From assembly GCA_036785705.1 (NCBI GenBank), contig JAWUZG010000136.1, positions 2,294,001-2,358,000 of the forward strand: a stretch of 64,000 bases of DNA, read 5' to 3'. The position numbers were made by a program, and so were the translations under genes. This DNA comes from Acanthornis magna. Its lineage: Eukaryota > Chordata > Aves > Passeriformes > Acanthizidae. Below, one piece after another: positions 23,980-36,244 of the stretch; position 1 is the first letter of the stretch; every line of letters starts with the position of its first letter. Under the pieces are notes generated by a model that saw only the letters and a program-made list of their open reading frames with translations, was not told where the DNA came from and ran no database searches.

Positions 23980-24200
23980 CAACAATTCGCTGACGCAGCA
24001 CACACAGGAGTTTTGGGAACTTTGAAGCCATGAGAAACTGGAAAGGATTTAATGGTGATAAGTGCATTAGCACTGCAGATTTCAATTTCACTGTTGCCCT
24101 GACTAATTTTATTCAATTTCTCGGAATGAATAATGTCATTAACACTGAATTTGTTCCAAAGGAACAACACAAATATATTAACTAAATTCATTCTGAATCC
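23980..24200. promoter_or_regulatory. candidate conserved non-coding element
   Basis: CpG-retaining text (AATTCGCTGACGCAGC, TTTCTCGGAATG) with homeodomain-like ATTA cores (AATGTCATTAACAC, GACTAATTTTATTC). It is not repetitive and not coding. Inferred from composition only. Confidence 0.2.
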
Positions 24201-27200
24201 ATTTCCCTTCCTACTGTCAGCCAGTGCTCTTGGTCAGACACTTTGGAAGATTATTTCCTGGACAGAAAAAAAATGATAAATGCTATTCTGTCTAAAATTA
24301 TGTTGCATATAATATTTCTGAAGGATTATAAAATTCATGCTCACAATAGCAGCTGATTGCTCCCTGTATTTTCATTACTTTTCCCTATTTTGATCTATTC
24401 ATGGTGGCATTGGAGTGAGATTTAAGAATTTTATTTCTGTGTGGCTCTGGAAAGTTAGATAACTACTTTTTCAGCTTGCAGAAAACTATTATCTACTTCC
24501 ATAGTCTTCTTAAATGGGAAATATCCATTTATACATAACTGCTTTGCTCATGGCAAAGATAGCAGCAATGTTCATGAGATTAAAGGTTCACACTGCAGTC
24601 ATGTGTCACTCTGTGGCTGCAGCTGAATTTCATGAGGAAGTTGCTGCTTCAGTCTGTCCCCAGCTGCTCCTCACTGGGTCAGGAATTTCTGCACCTTCCA
24701 GTTTTCAGGACGCTGACTGCTGTGCTGTCCTCCTAGTCAGGTTCAAGCCTTATAATCAAAATTATTGATGTGTTTTCAATACAGGTGTTTTCTAAACGGT
24801 CTTTCACCTAATCTGATTAGAGAGTTATCACGTATGTGGGTGTGCTGGAATGCCTGAAGGGTCAGGAGCCTTTAGAGGAAGAAGGGAAAGAGGTTGAAGA
24901 GTCATGTGAAGCAGGGTAGAGCAGAGTACAGGCATTCAGGACTTCCAGCTAACACAGCAACACCCAAAATCTTGGCTCTAATTATTCTAGCTTCCTCCAC
25001 AAGAAGAAATTTAAACCCCAGAGGGGGAAACTCACTGCTAGAGGACCTTGGAACAACCCCAAGAAAATCCTGAGTCCTGTATATGAGCTTGAGAGGTGGA
25101 AAATAATTAATATCTGTTTCTTTCAGGCTCAAAGTTTTCCTTTATAGGTGGCAGGTTCCTTTTCCTTCCACTCCCTTAAAGAATTTAAGCTGATTCACTG
25201 TTTTTTTGTGCAGACTTGTCTAGGAAAATGGCGGTGATGGTGATGGAAGTTTTCTGTGGAACAGATCAATGGCATTCCCACTGGCTCTTTAAGAGGAAGA
25301 GGTTGGGCTTTTTCAAGGGAACAATATCATTCTGGGAGCAATTTTATCTTCTCAGTTCTCAGTCTTGACTGTGGAATCCATCCTTGGTGTAAGTCTGCTT
25401 CTTTGCATAAGCAGTAAATTAAGTCAACTTTTTAACAGTAGTTTCTATTGATAATAAAATACTACATTCTATAGTAAAAATAAAATACTGTCCTCAATAA
25501 AATATAAAAGAGATCATTTTGAATAAAAAAGCATTTTCAGCCTGGTTAAAGGCTAGTAAAGCTGATTTTGTTAAATTTTAAATTATTCCTTTTCTGCTTG
25601 CCTCCATTCAAAGAGTATTTCTGTAATTACCACTTTGTAACAATTGTTAAATGAGGAGAGAATAAAATGATTTAACTACATATCTCTTTTTTCATAATAT
25701 TAAAGCTATTTAATAAGAAAATTTATATATCCTCTTCCCCGGGAGAAAAAAAAATTGAAATAAACCTTACATAGGTATTGCAGAGATAACAATGGGACAC
25801 CATTATTAAATGTATCATTATATGAAAGCTGTAGTCAGAACAAAATAGAAGGAGGTTAATATGACACCTTTTCATTTTTCTGTGAGGGATGAAGATTTTA
25901 TGAGCAGGTTTTTACAGATACCACAGTCCATTCTTCACAACCCTGCTGAGCACCTTGATAACCAATTGCCCTCTGTAGGACTGAGTGAAACCTCAGTCCA
26001 AGGAGAAATGGAATGGTGGGGAGCCCAGGAATCCACAGGAATAGCTCCCAAATCCATGCCTAAATTTCTGTTGACTTTCTGAAGGATTTTCTGGAAGTTC
26101 GTATTGATCTGACTCCTGCAAAATTTTGAGCTGTATTATAAAAAAGTGAATGGCATCTTTAACTATTGTGGGAAGATATTGCCTAACTTTTGCTCTTAAG
26201 GTTTTTTTCTCAAAATCATGCCTTTATATAAGCAGCCTTGTCAAAGTTAGAATTTTTCATAGGTACAAAACAACACAAAATTTACAGCTGTGTTTTGAGT
26301 GATGAAAATAAAGGGATGAGAATTCATAGCAAGAAGTCATTTTCCCTTTGATATTTACCAAATGAGTTTGAATTTCTTCTTTGTAGAATTTCTGGGAAAG
26401 ACAGTTTAAAAACATTGGTTTTCCTAGTACTTTATTTAACTGTGGCTTTCGTTTCCTAGGTGGGTTATTTGAGACATTTGGAGATTTTAGTGTCTGTCAA
26501 ACATTCACAACATCCACTGGAAAAAGAGTGAGGACTGCAGAAGCTCAAAACCTCTGTCAAAAGAGGCTGAAGGAGCCCCAAATATTGACTGAAGTTACAA
26601 AAATTACTTTAGCTCCAGCTCCTGTGAGCTCCTGATTTTGTCACTACAAATCTGCTACTGATATAAACCACCAATTTTAGTGAATAACAATCATGGTGCT
26701 ACTGTCCCAAGAAACAGTTTGTGAAGAATTTTAAACTTAAAACTCTCCTGATGTAAAATCAGATGTATATATGTGATAGCTTTAAGAGTGATGGTACTCA
26801 TGAAAGAATAGAAAATATCAATAATATTTGCATTAATAGCAAAGCATTTTTTTTTTTCCTGTGAAGCTACAAGTCACACGTTCTAAATTTGTAATCCAAA
26901 TTATGAAAAGAGATGAGGGAAAAACTTCTCTCACACAGTATCAGAAACTTTAGGAATACAGCAACTTAGAGAAATTAATATATTGCCAAGGGTTATTTGA
27001 TTAAAATACTAAAGAAAAGGGGAGGAAAAAGGGAACATTATGGGCAAGTTACCAAGGAAACCAGTTCAAACTGAAGTTCACAATTTTAGCCTTTAGCATT
27101 TGGAGACACAAACGCAGACATACACAGACATACACCCCTAATTTTAGTGTCTGCAGCTATTTTTACATTCTGCCAAAAGCTAGAGTCTTCAAGGATTAAT

Positions 27201-27537
27201 TTATTCAATAAAATCAATTCATTTTGCTCGCAATGTACTTTTGACATTATATTAAACCACATCAATGCAAATTCATTAGATTGGATAAATGGATCATTTA
27301 GTTGTCCCACTAAAATTTGTAATCTTTTATTTCTTTCTAATCAATGCAAATGCTACAAGACGTAATTTTCTTCATGGCTGTATCTTCAATACACAAATAT
27401 ACTAATAACTAATGGAGCCTCCTGTCCTCTCTGCAGCAAAGTAACACAACAAGTACTGCTGAACTCTCCCAAAACACTATCTGCATTCAAGGAATTTCAG
27501 TCAGGAATTGTTTGAGGGCATCCTGGTGGCAAGAGAT

Positions 27538-27590
27538 AAAATCATGTCATAAGGCAAAACCATGTCATAAAGTAAACCCATGACAAGAAA
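27538..27590. repeat. 18-bp minisatellite, three imperfect units
   Basis: CATGTCATAA occurs at 27543 and 27561, and CATGACAAG occurs at 27579, giving an exact 18-bp period. The third unit is the most degraded. Confidence 0.8.
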
Positions 27591-28013
27591 AAAAGGGGGA
27601 GCATTTCTTAGGTCCATGCCCTTGCACTAGTTTATTTGTGCTAATGTAGTCTTCATTATAAGCCCAGGTAACATTTAAGTCTCATTTAAACACAGTATTA
27701 TTTGCCAACAAATTTCTGGCAGTCCTTGATGTAAAAAAATATCTTGGAAAGAGCCCTCAGCACTTTGAGGGATATTTGTGAAATATGGCAAAACCAGCCA
27801 GAAACCTCAGTGTCCCAAGGGAAAAAGGCACTTCTGTGACATTTTAAGTAGAAGAAGAATGAAATAAAAGGAAAGGCATCAGGTAGAGGCAGGAGCTGAA
27901 AGAAAGAGGAGCCTCATGTCCTTCCAGAAGGGAGTGAAACAAAAACTGAAACCAAGTTATGGACAGGTGGGCTGAGGGTTCTTTGGGAGCAGAGAGAACT
28001 GATAACATTGTCC

Positions 28014-28090
28014 ATAGAATCACAGAATGGTTTGGGTCGGAAGGGACCTTAAAGACCAACCCCTCTGCCACAGGCAGGGACACCTTTTCT
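28014..28090 (-). mobile_element. short CR1 LINE 3' tail (minus strand)
   Basis: Antisense CR1 terminal 77 bp: ATAGAATCACAGAATGG, TTTGGGTCGGAAGGGACC, TTAAAGACCAACCCCTCTGC and CAGGCAGGGACACCTTTTC. It is strongly 5'-truncated but well conserved, so probably one of the younger copies here. Confidence 0.95.
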
Positions 28091-31000
28091 TTTATGTGCA
28101 TAGCAGAAGTAATCTCATCATTACTTTTTAGCACATTTAGAATTCAACAAAACCTTTATAAAACTGCCACAGCTTTTGGGCTGAGGTCAGCACCAGTCCC
28201 ACCACCCTGGAGTGCCAACAAAGTCAAATCATATCCTTTTGCCATTGCCCCTGTGGAAAGAGGCACTGAGTGTGCAGGTGCACCCCTGCAATCCTGGGCA
28301 CAAGCCCAGAAGTGAGTGCAGAAATGTGCTTTGCCAGGGCTTTAGAGAGTTTTTTTACTCACAGAAGTGTTTCAGAAATCTTAGCTTTGATGTGAGGTCT
28401 GATATTTTGCCCCTTATTTTCTGTGCAGTTTGTCATCATGTTCCATCACCTTCTCACAACTTCTCTTCCAGGGCACTGCTCTGCGCTTGGCAAGAAGATG
28501 CACTTTTCACATCATTTTTACTGCCTTGGAAAACCAGCTAAGACATTTTCACTGCCAGCTGCTTATTTGCAGTGTTTTCCCCTTTGTAGTACAGGCGGAA
28601 CTCTTCAGGTGGAGAGATTTGATGTGAAAACCTGAGTAACAAAGAGACAAGACAGACCTTCAGAGGCACCGCTTGATATTTGTGACATAAAGAAGGATAA
28701 AGTTTCTAGCAGGAAAAATGGCTAACTTTTCGTAAGTGTTGTGTACTGCCCTGAAATTGTTTCAGTGTTTGGCTTAGATAATTAAATAGTACTGTCTCAT
28801 TATTAAATTTTGAAATATAGTCCATTAAAAATTAATTTAGCAGCCTTTAGCAAAGAAATCCAGTTACGGTGCTGCACTGAATAATAGAGACTCTGGCAAT
28901 AACTAATTAATTAACAGTAAAACTACTTTCTCCACTTACTGCTAAAAATTGATTAGCATTTAAGGACGATCACACGGAAGTCACTTATCCAAGATTTCCT
29001 CGTTCAAGGAGTAAGAGGTATGAATTTGGACAGATTTCTACCATGATGAGTCCAATAAGTTATTCTCTGACAAATAAAACTGACCTCCTTATATTTCATT
29101 AGGTCAGAACATCAAGCCAGGTGACCCACAGATTTAGAAGCTGTATTCAAGATAGATATTCTTTATTTTATATTTATAGTTCTGAATACCCTTTCAAGTG
29201 TCAGAAGAACATCCTGTGGATCTATTTTGATCTTAGAGCAGAATTCACAGAAATAGTTTAAATGTACAGCTCCACAGGATGACCACAAGTTGAAGGCTGT
29301 GGCTTTAATTCTTGTTTGACAGCAATCTGCTCTGATTTGTAATTTGATTAGTTTGTTAATTTGATACATCTGATTGATTAATTAATTCATATTTAACCAC
29401 ATTTAAATATTAGAAAATCACTAGGGGATTAAAACATCTCTCTGTATAAATGCAACTCAATCTCCTTCATTGTTATTGTTCTTGCTTCTTTTTAATTTTT
29501 TTCAGATTTGTTGTTCAGAATTAAAACTTTATGGATTCCCTAATTAGTTGAAAAATATTCAGAAATTAATTACTTTCATTGATCAATACATATTTATTTG
29601 CTTGAATGCACTTTGTGCCTGTGAATCTATAGCAAAAAAATTCCTTTAAGTTGTAGTCTAAGAGATGACAAATTAGTAGTTACCAGTTTATGCAGGACTG
29701 GAGGGAAAATGGAACAGACAGCAGCTTTCCACAGGAAAAAGTAAAGATTCGAGATGATAGATCAACAAATACTTTCTTGATTTTAAACATTTATGTTTCT
29801 TTTTTTGTTTTCTTTTTATCTAATTTAGTTTTCAAATAAAAATTCCTGATCAAATATTTCCAGTGTCTTTCTGGGGAGTCATGAAGTTAATAGGAGACCA
29901 CAGTAGAGTGGTAAAAAACATTCCTTCTCTTTAGAAGAAAGATGTCATTAGACTCTGACCTCACCCTGGAGGCAAATCTTACAGCAAAATTAAAATACAG
30001 GAGAAAATGTCTTGAGTGAAAAACTGGGTGCAAGCAGCAGTGAAGAGCTGTATCATCCAGGAATAAAAAATTGACTTCTGGTAGGTGAAACTCTAAGATG
30101 CAGGTCTTGCTTTTAGTCCGTGGAAATGCAAGACCTTACAAATTGGAATTCATGCTTGGGTTCCAAGCTCTTCATCCAAAATTAATAAAGATACATACAT
30201 GAGAAAAAGTAAAATTAAATAGGGTATGAATTTTAAAAAAATTATGTAGTTCTATCCCAAAATATATTGCTGAGTATCCTTTACATCTATAAATCGAATT
30301 TTGTAGCAACCACAGTATGATATTAACTTTAAAATTACTTGAAATATTTCACTGGAGTGGTCTTAACATGGAGGATCTTCCTGCTTGGGAGGAAAATTAG
30401 GTTTGTGTCAATCCCCAGACAAACATACTTGCAGAGGGACACAACATGACCTGTGGCAGTTGTCAAGTGGAAGAAGGTTTGAGAAATCATGACAGTGATA
30501 GAAAGTCAACATCATTAGATCACAGGAGCCTGACAGTTTTAAATCTCTCAGATTAGCCTGTCATTCCTATTTCATTTGTCTTTAAATCTTTATAATACAC
30601 AGCAAAAAACAAATTTTAGAATCCCAGTTTCTGTATTTGTACCATAAAACCATGACACTTATTCCAGATTTCAGTGTGATTTCTTGAAGCCAGACTTATG
30701 TAATACTATATTGTCCTAAATAGTAATTCTACAAAGAACGTGTTTTCATACTTTTTTTCTGATTAGCAAGGTAGTATAAAGGTTCTTCTTCAGCCTATGA
30801 GAATTGTGTTTTTATACTGTGAAACTGAGAATACGCACTCTGTGTCCCGGTATGGAAAGAAGACATACTGGATAAGGATCCCTTTACCTAAAAGAGTAAA
30901 TTCTGGAATAGTGTGGGAGGATCCTGACCCATCAGTAGCCAAACTTGGTACATTGTGGACACTGACGTTCCATGAGAGTCATCATTGGGGTGAAAAATCT

Positions 31001-34000
31001 TCCAAAATACCAACATGATTTGTTTTGTATTTTGCTGAAAGACAAACCAGGAGAGAATTGATGTGTGTGCAGAGTGGTGACAACAGCAGCATCCAGCTCT
31101 GAGAAATTCTTCACCTGGGCATGTAAAACAGACCAGACCACCCATGAATGCTTCTGTTTGCAGAAGAGAATCTCATCCTAAAGAAAATAATTGCAGAAGT
31201 CTGTTTTTTTGAGTTTACACGGGCAAAACTTCCGCAATGAAATCAAAAGGGATTGTGATGATGAAGGCTGTCAGGGCCAGTGCCCCACTGCTGCATTTAA
31301 TATCAAGTGTCTTTCTCAAACCCTGTTACTGACTGCAGTCACTGACACCAGGACAGGCCCATTTCACAATTATTTTCAAAGCTTCTTTATAACGTTGCTC
31401 TGGCTTAGAAAACAACAACCAGTTTCCACCTCATTGTTTCTGCAGTTATTACTGGACAGTCACAAAGAAAATATTAATCATATTAATGACAGTGTGCATC
31501 ACTGAAATGTTAACCTTCAAACCAATAACTCAGATTCAATGGATTATTTTGGTCCAGGCTTCCGAATTTGAAATGACCTTTCCCTGTCTGAGAAAAATTG
31601 ACACTGTCCCATTTAAGTCACAGTTTGTCAGCCTGGATGGTCACAGACTATCAGTCAATGCAATTTAGACTGGCATCTGTGGAGGCAAAAAGAAAAATAA
31701 GTCCCACGGGACTCAAAAAAAAGCACACAATATAGTCAGGGCAGTGTGGGCCAAGGCATAACATCTTAAAGAAGATCATCAGCTGAAATGGAGATGGCCA
31801 CACAAACAGCCATAAGTTTGTTGGTGAAATGTTTAAGGCTTTTAAAAGTGACAAAGAAAAAAAAATGCTGCCATTTTTATTGCAACCCAGTTCACTAATC
31901 CAGAGATGGCGAGTCTGGACATACACTAAGCCATCTCTGAAAAAAACTTTTAAACTGTCTCTAAAAAGGGAAAAAAAACCCCAAACCAAACAGAAGGAAA
32001 CTTGCAGCATTTATAATTGCTGGCTGTTTGATTTCTTTTAGATTTTTTTGTTTCACTTCTCTTATTAACTGTGGATTAGGGAATCAGGGAAAGAGAATTT
32101 CATTATGTGAACTAATGAGTTCCTAACTGTGTCTGCGAAAAAAAAATGTTTCCTATGAACTACAAGTGAAATATACCTCTGAAGGTATAGAATAAACCAA
32201 TTTTTCACTTAGATACCTTTGTGATCTTCCAAAAGTTTGTTTCCAGGATTTGAAGTTAGAATCATAAAATCATAAAAACATTTCATTGTATCTCTTAGTT
32301 GAATGGACACCTTGTTTTGTGCCTGTTCACAGAAGTTGAGTGATAAGCAAGAGATTAATTTTGGTTTGTTTGGGTTTCTTTTCCTTTGCCTTGAGATATT
32401 TTTTTTGGTTAAAAATGGAGGAAAGTTTGGGGTTTTTTTTAAATTTAAAATGTTGTTATTTAACATTCTCATTAGATTAGAAAACAAACAAACAAAAGCA
32501 AAAAGCCTACTCTCTATTACCATTACACTGGAAACATTACTTGTGGTGTGCTGCTTATATTCTTAGTGTTTGTTTTAATTCTAGGGTAAAAAAGAAGAAC
32601 CCAAAACATCTTTAAAGAAGATGATACTTTCTTCTAATGCTCATTTTGTTCAAATAAATAATTCATTAAAAAAAAAGAAAAAAGGCTTAACTAATGCACT
32701 AACTGGTTCTGGATCTGCAGACTGATCTTTTCTTAAGGTTACCATGTGTGACCATCCTTATGTTAATTCCAACCGCACCTCACATTTGGACTTGTACAAA
32801 AAATATCTGTAGCACTTTTGGTAACAAACAGCCATCAGGGTTGTAGAAAAGTGAAGGGGAAGGGGAAATGTATCTTGGAACAGTTATCAGAGTCAACAAT
32901 TTCTTGTTCAAGCTAATCAATAAAATCCTTCCACTTGGCGGAGGCAGATGCAGAGTTCTGGGGCCGCTGCAGCGCAAAGTTCACATGAAAAAGGAGATCT
33001 TGTTCTCTGTAGCTCTCTGCCCCCCTAAAGCATCTTTAGGCTGCATGATGTACTGTTTTCAGGGAGGAAAACTAATGATAGATAATACAAAGTTCCATTA
33101 AGTGCTGCAGAACACCACTCACCTTCAGATAATAAACTCCTAAAGAAAAGGGAGGATTAGATTATAGTTTACATTAAATTAGATCAAAGGAGTTATTCTT
33201 CATTTACGCTCTAGTAAGATGGAGAAGTCTCAGGCCCTATTTTTCATGAAACCTTCACTAAATCAAAGCACTGCTATTCATCACCTTACACAGAAATATA
33301 ATTTGCTGGTGAAGTTTTGATCTTTGAATTACAATGCATTTTTTTCCTACATTCTCCTGTGAAATTCAGTTGCTCTGCAGCAATAAGATCATTGCATCGT
33401 AAATATGGAAATAACCAGAAAGTCTGTATTTGGTTGTTTGTAACTTTTGGGGGCATGCAATCGTTACGGAAAATTTTAGATTAAGTTCCAGATACTGAGT
33501 ACTCAAATAATCAATGTCTTTTGTTGGAATTTTGTGTTCATCTAGAAAGATGAGTACTGGTTGCAAATTTTGGATACAAAATATGAAGATGTTGGACTCT
33601 AAATTCAAACACAAAACTTGAGCTCAGTCTGTTTTATAATCCTTCACAGAAAAAAGAAAAAAAAGCACTTCCTTTAAGAATTCTGATATAAGTTTTGGAT
33701 TTCAGGAATGATCCATTCCGCTCTAGAATGCTCTCACCTTTTTGCTGGAGGTGGCCTGGGGAACCATGTACTCTAAAATCGAAGAGAATAAGGGAAAAAC
33801 AATCAAGGCAAGGCATAAAATACTAAAATAAAGGTTGTGTTATGCTATACAAAGACAAAAACAGATGTTCATCTAAAAAAAAGAGAAGTAATCCACTGAC
33901 TGTGTGTTGCAGTGGGCAGAAATTTGCGGTGGCCAACGCACACAAGTGTGTGCTCAGCCTTCCCCTGGGACAGGAGAGATGCGACAAACTGCACACCGTG

Positions 34001-35682
34001 CCCAGGGAGAGTTCTGCTCCTCTTGGGACCATGTCTGAGTGAAACCCTGAGGGATTTGTCCTCTTCTGTGCCCATCCTGTGCCAGTGCCTTCATCTATTC
34101 TGAAAATCCTCTTCAGAGACATCTTGTCAGGATGGTTTGTGAGGAGCAATGCTCAGACCACAGCACATGGCAGGATATAAACCCAACGAGGCTTTTAAGA
34201 TACAGTAAATCTGACCTTAAGGTACTAAAATTTTCCAGTGATTATCTGCTCAGGTATTTAATCATGGGGACAATCATAATTTTGTCTGCACTCATTAGTA
34301 CTGGGCCAGAATTATAACCCTCAAGTCAAGAGAACAACTTTTCAGCAAAAGTTTTTAGATATTGCCATCTACAGCATAGCAATGCCTAAAATCTCTATAT
34401 GAAACTGTTTAATGGAGCTTGCAGGCCTGCAGATTCTCTAAAGTCAGTCATTTGATATGATTTGGATCTCAGAGCCTGAAATTATCTGATGTATTTAAAC
34501 ACTTCAGCGGAATAGATTTTAACTAATCATTCCCACGACCAGAGAAGTCCCCTCTAAAGACCATAATATGAACCATTTCCTGTTTTCTTTTCTTCCTCTT
34601 CTGCTGCAGCAGAAGAAATTTAAAAAACCTGAAAAACCATGGAAAAAGGATATTAAAAAGGTCTCTGACCTGGACTGCAAGCATGAGAGCAAAAAGCAAC
34701 TTTTCTTGAAAAATGAGTTCTAGATCCTCTTCCATCAGCTTTTTAACAGAATTTATATTTGATAATTGTTACCTAAAAACTCCCAGAATTTAAGAATCAG
34801 AATTGCAGTCTTTTATTCACAGCTAAATGTTGACCCTGACACACTAGAAATTGAGTCCCTCTCTGCTTTTTTTCTGGATTCCTGACTCTGAGCACTGGAC
34901 TGAGCAGTGGTTATTGCTGTCTTCTCCCAGCATTAGCAGGAGGATCGTGGTTCCCATGAAGACGAACCTCTCAATTCCAGGTGAAGGTGCTTTGGATTCA
35001 CACCACACAACAAAGGCAGGATCAAGGCATCCCAGCCTTAGGGTCAAAGTTATTGTCACTGGTTTTTCATAAAAGGAACTCCCTGCAGCAGTTTTTTATC
35101 TCAGCATTTTTTCTTGCAAATGAATAAGGCACGAAGTAACCATTCTTAGCAGATTAGGCTTCCTTTGGCTGCAAAGGCAAACAGCTCCCTGTGTTTTCCC
35201 ATCATTAACAGAAATAGGAAGTGGAAAGACACTTAGACACTCAATTTAGAATGAGTGGTGATTAAGGAGCTCTGAGAAACAACACCCAAAACTGGAGGTG
35301 TTAATGGTTTCTTAGACATTAGGTCGGATTTTTTGAATCACTCTTTTAACTCAGACTTCTATGCTTTGCCAAAAAGGGCATGGCAGGAGCTCAAGTGCCC
35401 TGCTCGATGTGTGCCAGACGCTGTTTCTTCAGCTGAGGAGCCAGCACTCGCTGCCAGATGGTTCTCCAGACTCACAGCCCTCTCAGGCAGATACAGAGAG
35501 CGAGAGTGAGAGCAGAGGAGGCACATTCATTACCTTTCACATCTGCTTTTCACAAATCAAGACTAACGCAGAGGTGCTGCCACGCTTTTCCAGAGGTGGG
35601 AGGCAGAAAACCACATCCATCAGCTGGAGAAGTTCCACAGAAGGCATGAGTCTCCCTGGCTCACCATGATGCCTTATCAACT
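28091..35682. other. unique AT-rich non-coding sequence
   Basis: About 7.6 kb in which I see no gene, RNA or transposon. Local GC-richer patches (33910-34090 and 35370-35650) generate short open frames on both strands but show no exon structure that I can support. Confidence 0.55.
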
Positions 35683-36244
35683 TGTAAAAATATGAAGCAG
35701 ACATAGCAGTTCAGAGAAAAGGGAATTTACCTCGGTTCAATAGGATCCTAGGTGTCCAGACTCATCAAAGGTGGAAAACACTCCAAGGAGCGAGCGATGT
35801 GCCGGAACCAAGCCCCCGTACGACTTGTACTGGATTTTTATGGACCTCACAAAATTAGCATATCTACTTAAAATCCCCCAATAAGAAACTTAATAAATGA
35901 AGTAATTGTCCCTTATTCTAACGACACCCCCCCTCAAATGAGACTACAGCCTAGTTTACAAAAACATGTTCCAGAGAGAAGGCTCCGTCTAAGGTTGGAG
36001 CCTCTAGTTCTGAGATATTATGAATGTTTGGTCTTCTTCCCTTTGCAAGACCCCAAACTAAACTAAATATCAGACTACAAGGGTTATAAACATGCAGGGC
36101 TAAAGTACAAGGAGTGTTTGTGCAGGGTACAAGGAGTGTGTGTAGAGGGTAACAGGAAGGGAAAGGGTATAAAAATATATTAAAAGGGTATAAAAATAAA
36201 AGGCAACAATCACCAGCATCAACCAGCTGATGAACTTGCTAACA
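35683..36244 (-). mobile_element. candidate solo LTR of an endogenous retrovirus (minus strand)
   Basis: Read on the minus strand, this 562-bp block begins TGTTAGCA and ends TTTTTACA, the TG...CA ends of retroviral LTRs. It is flanked by CAACT (35678-35682) and CCACT (36245-36249), a 5-bp target duplication with one mismatch. Its order fits an LTR: direct repeats of 22 bp at 36105-36170 in the U3 part, a TATA-like CATAAAAATCC at 35833-35843, then a CpG-bearing segment around 35790-35825. I see no adjoining gag, pol or env remnants, so a solo LTR left by recombination is the simplest reading. I do not see a canonical AATAAA, and the family is not identified. Confidence 0.55.
36105..36170. repeat. 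22-bp direct repeats within the LTR U3
   Basis: GTACAAGGAGTGTTTGTGC at 36105 recurs as GTACAAGGAGTGTGTGTAG at 36127, and a third degraded unit starts at 36149. A second short repeat (GGGTATAAAAATA, 21-bp period) adjoins at 36165-36200. Tandem U3 repeats are common in retroviral enhancers. Confidence 0.8.

Larger units (their letters stand above)
22746..28013. other. unique AT-rich non-coding sequence
   Basis: No gene recognised. It holds T-rich/A-rich tracts at 23156-23258, a perfect 53-bp duplication at 23697-23802, a candidate regulatory stretch at 23980-24200, and an 18-bp triple repeat at 27538-27590. Confidence 0.6.
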
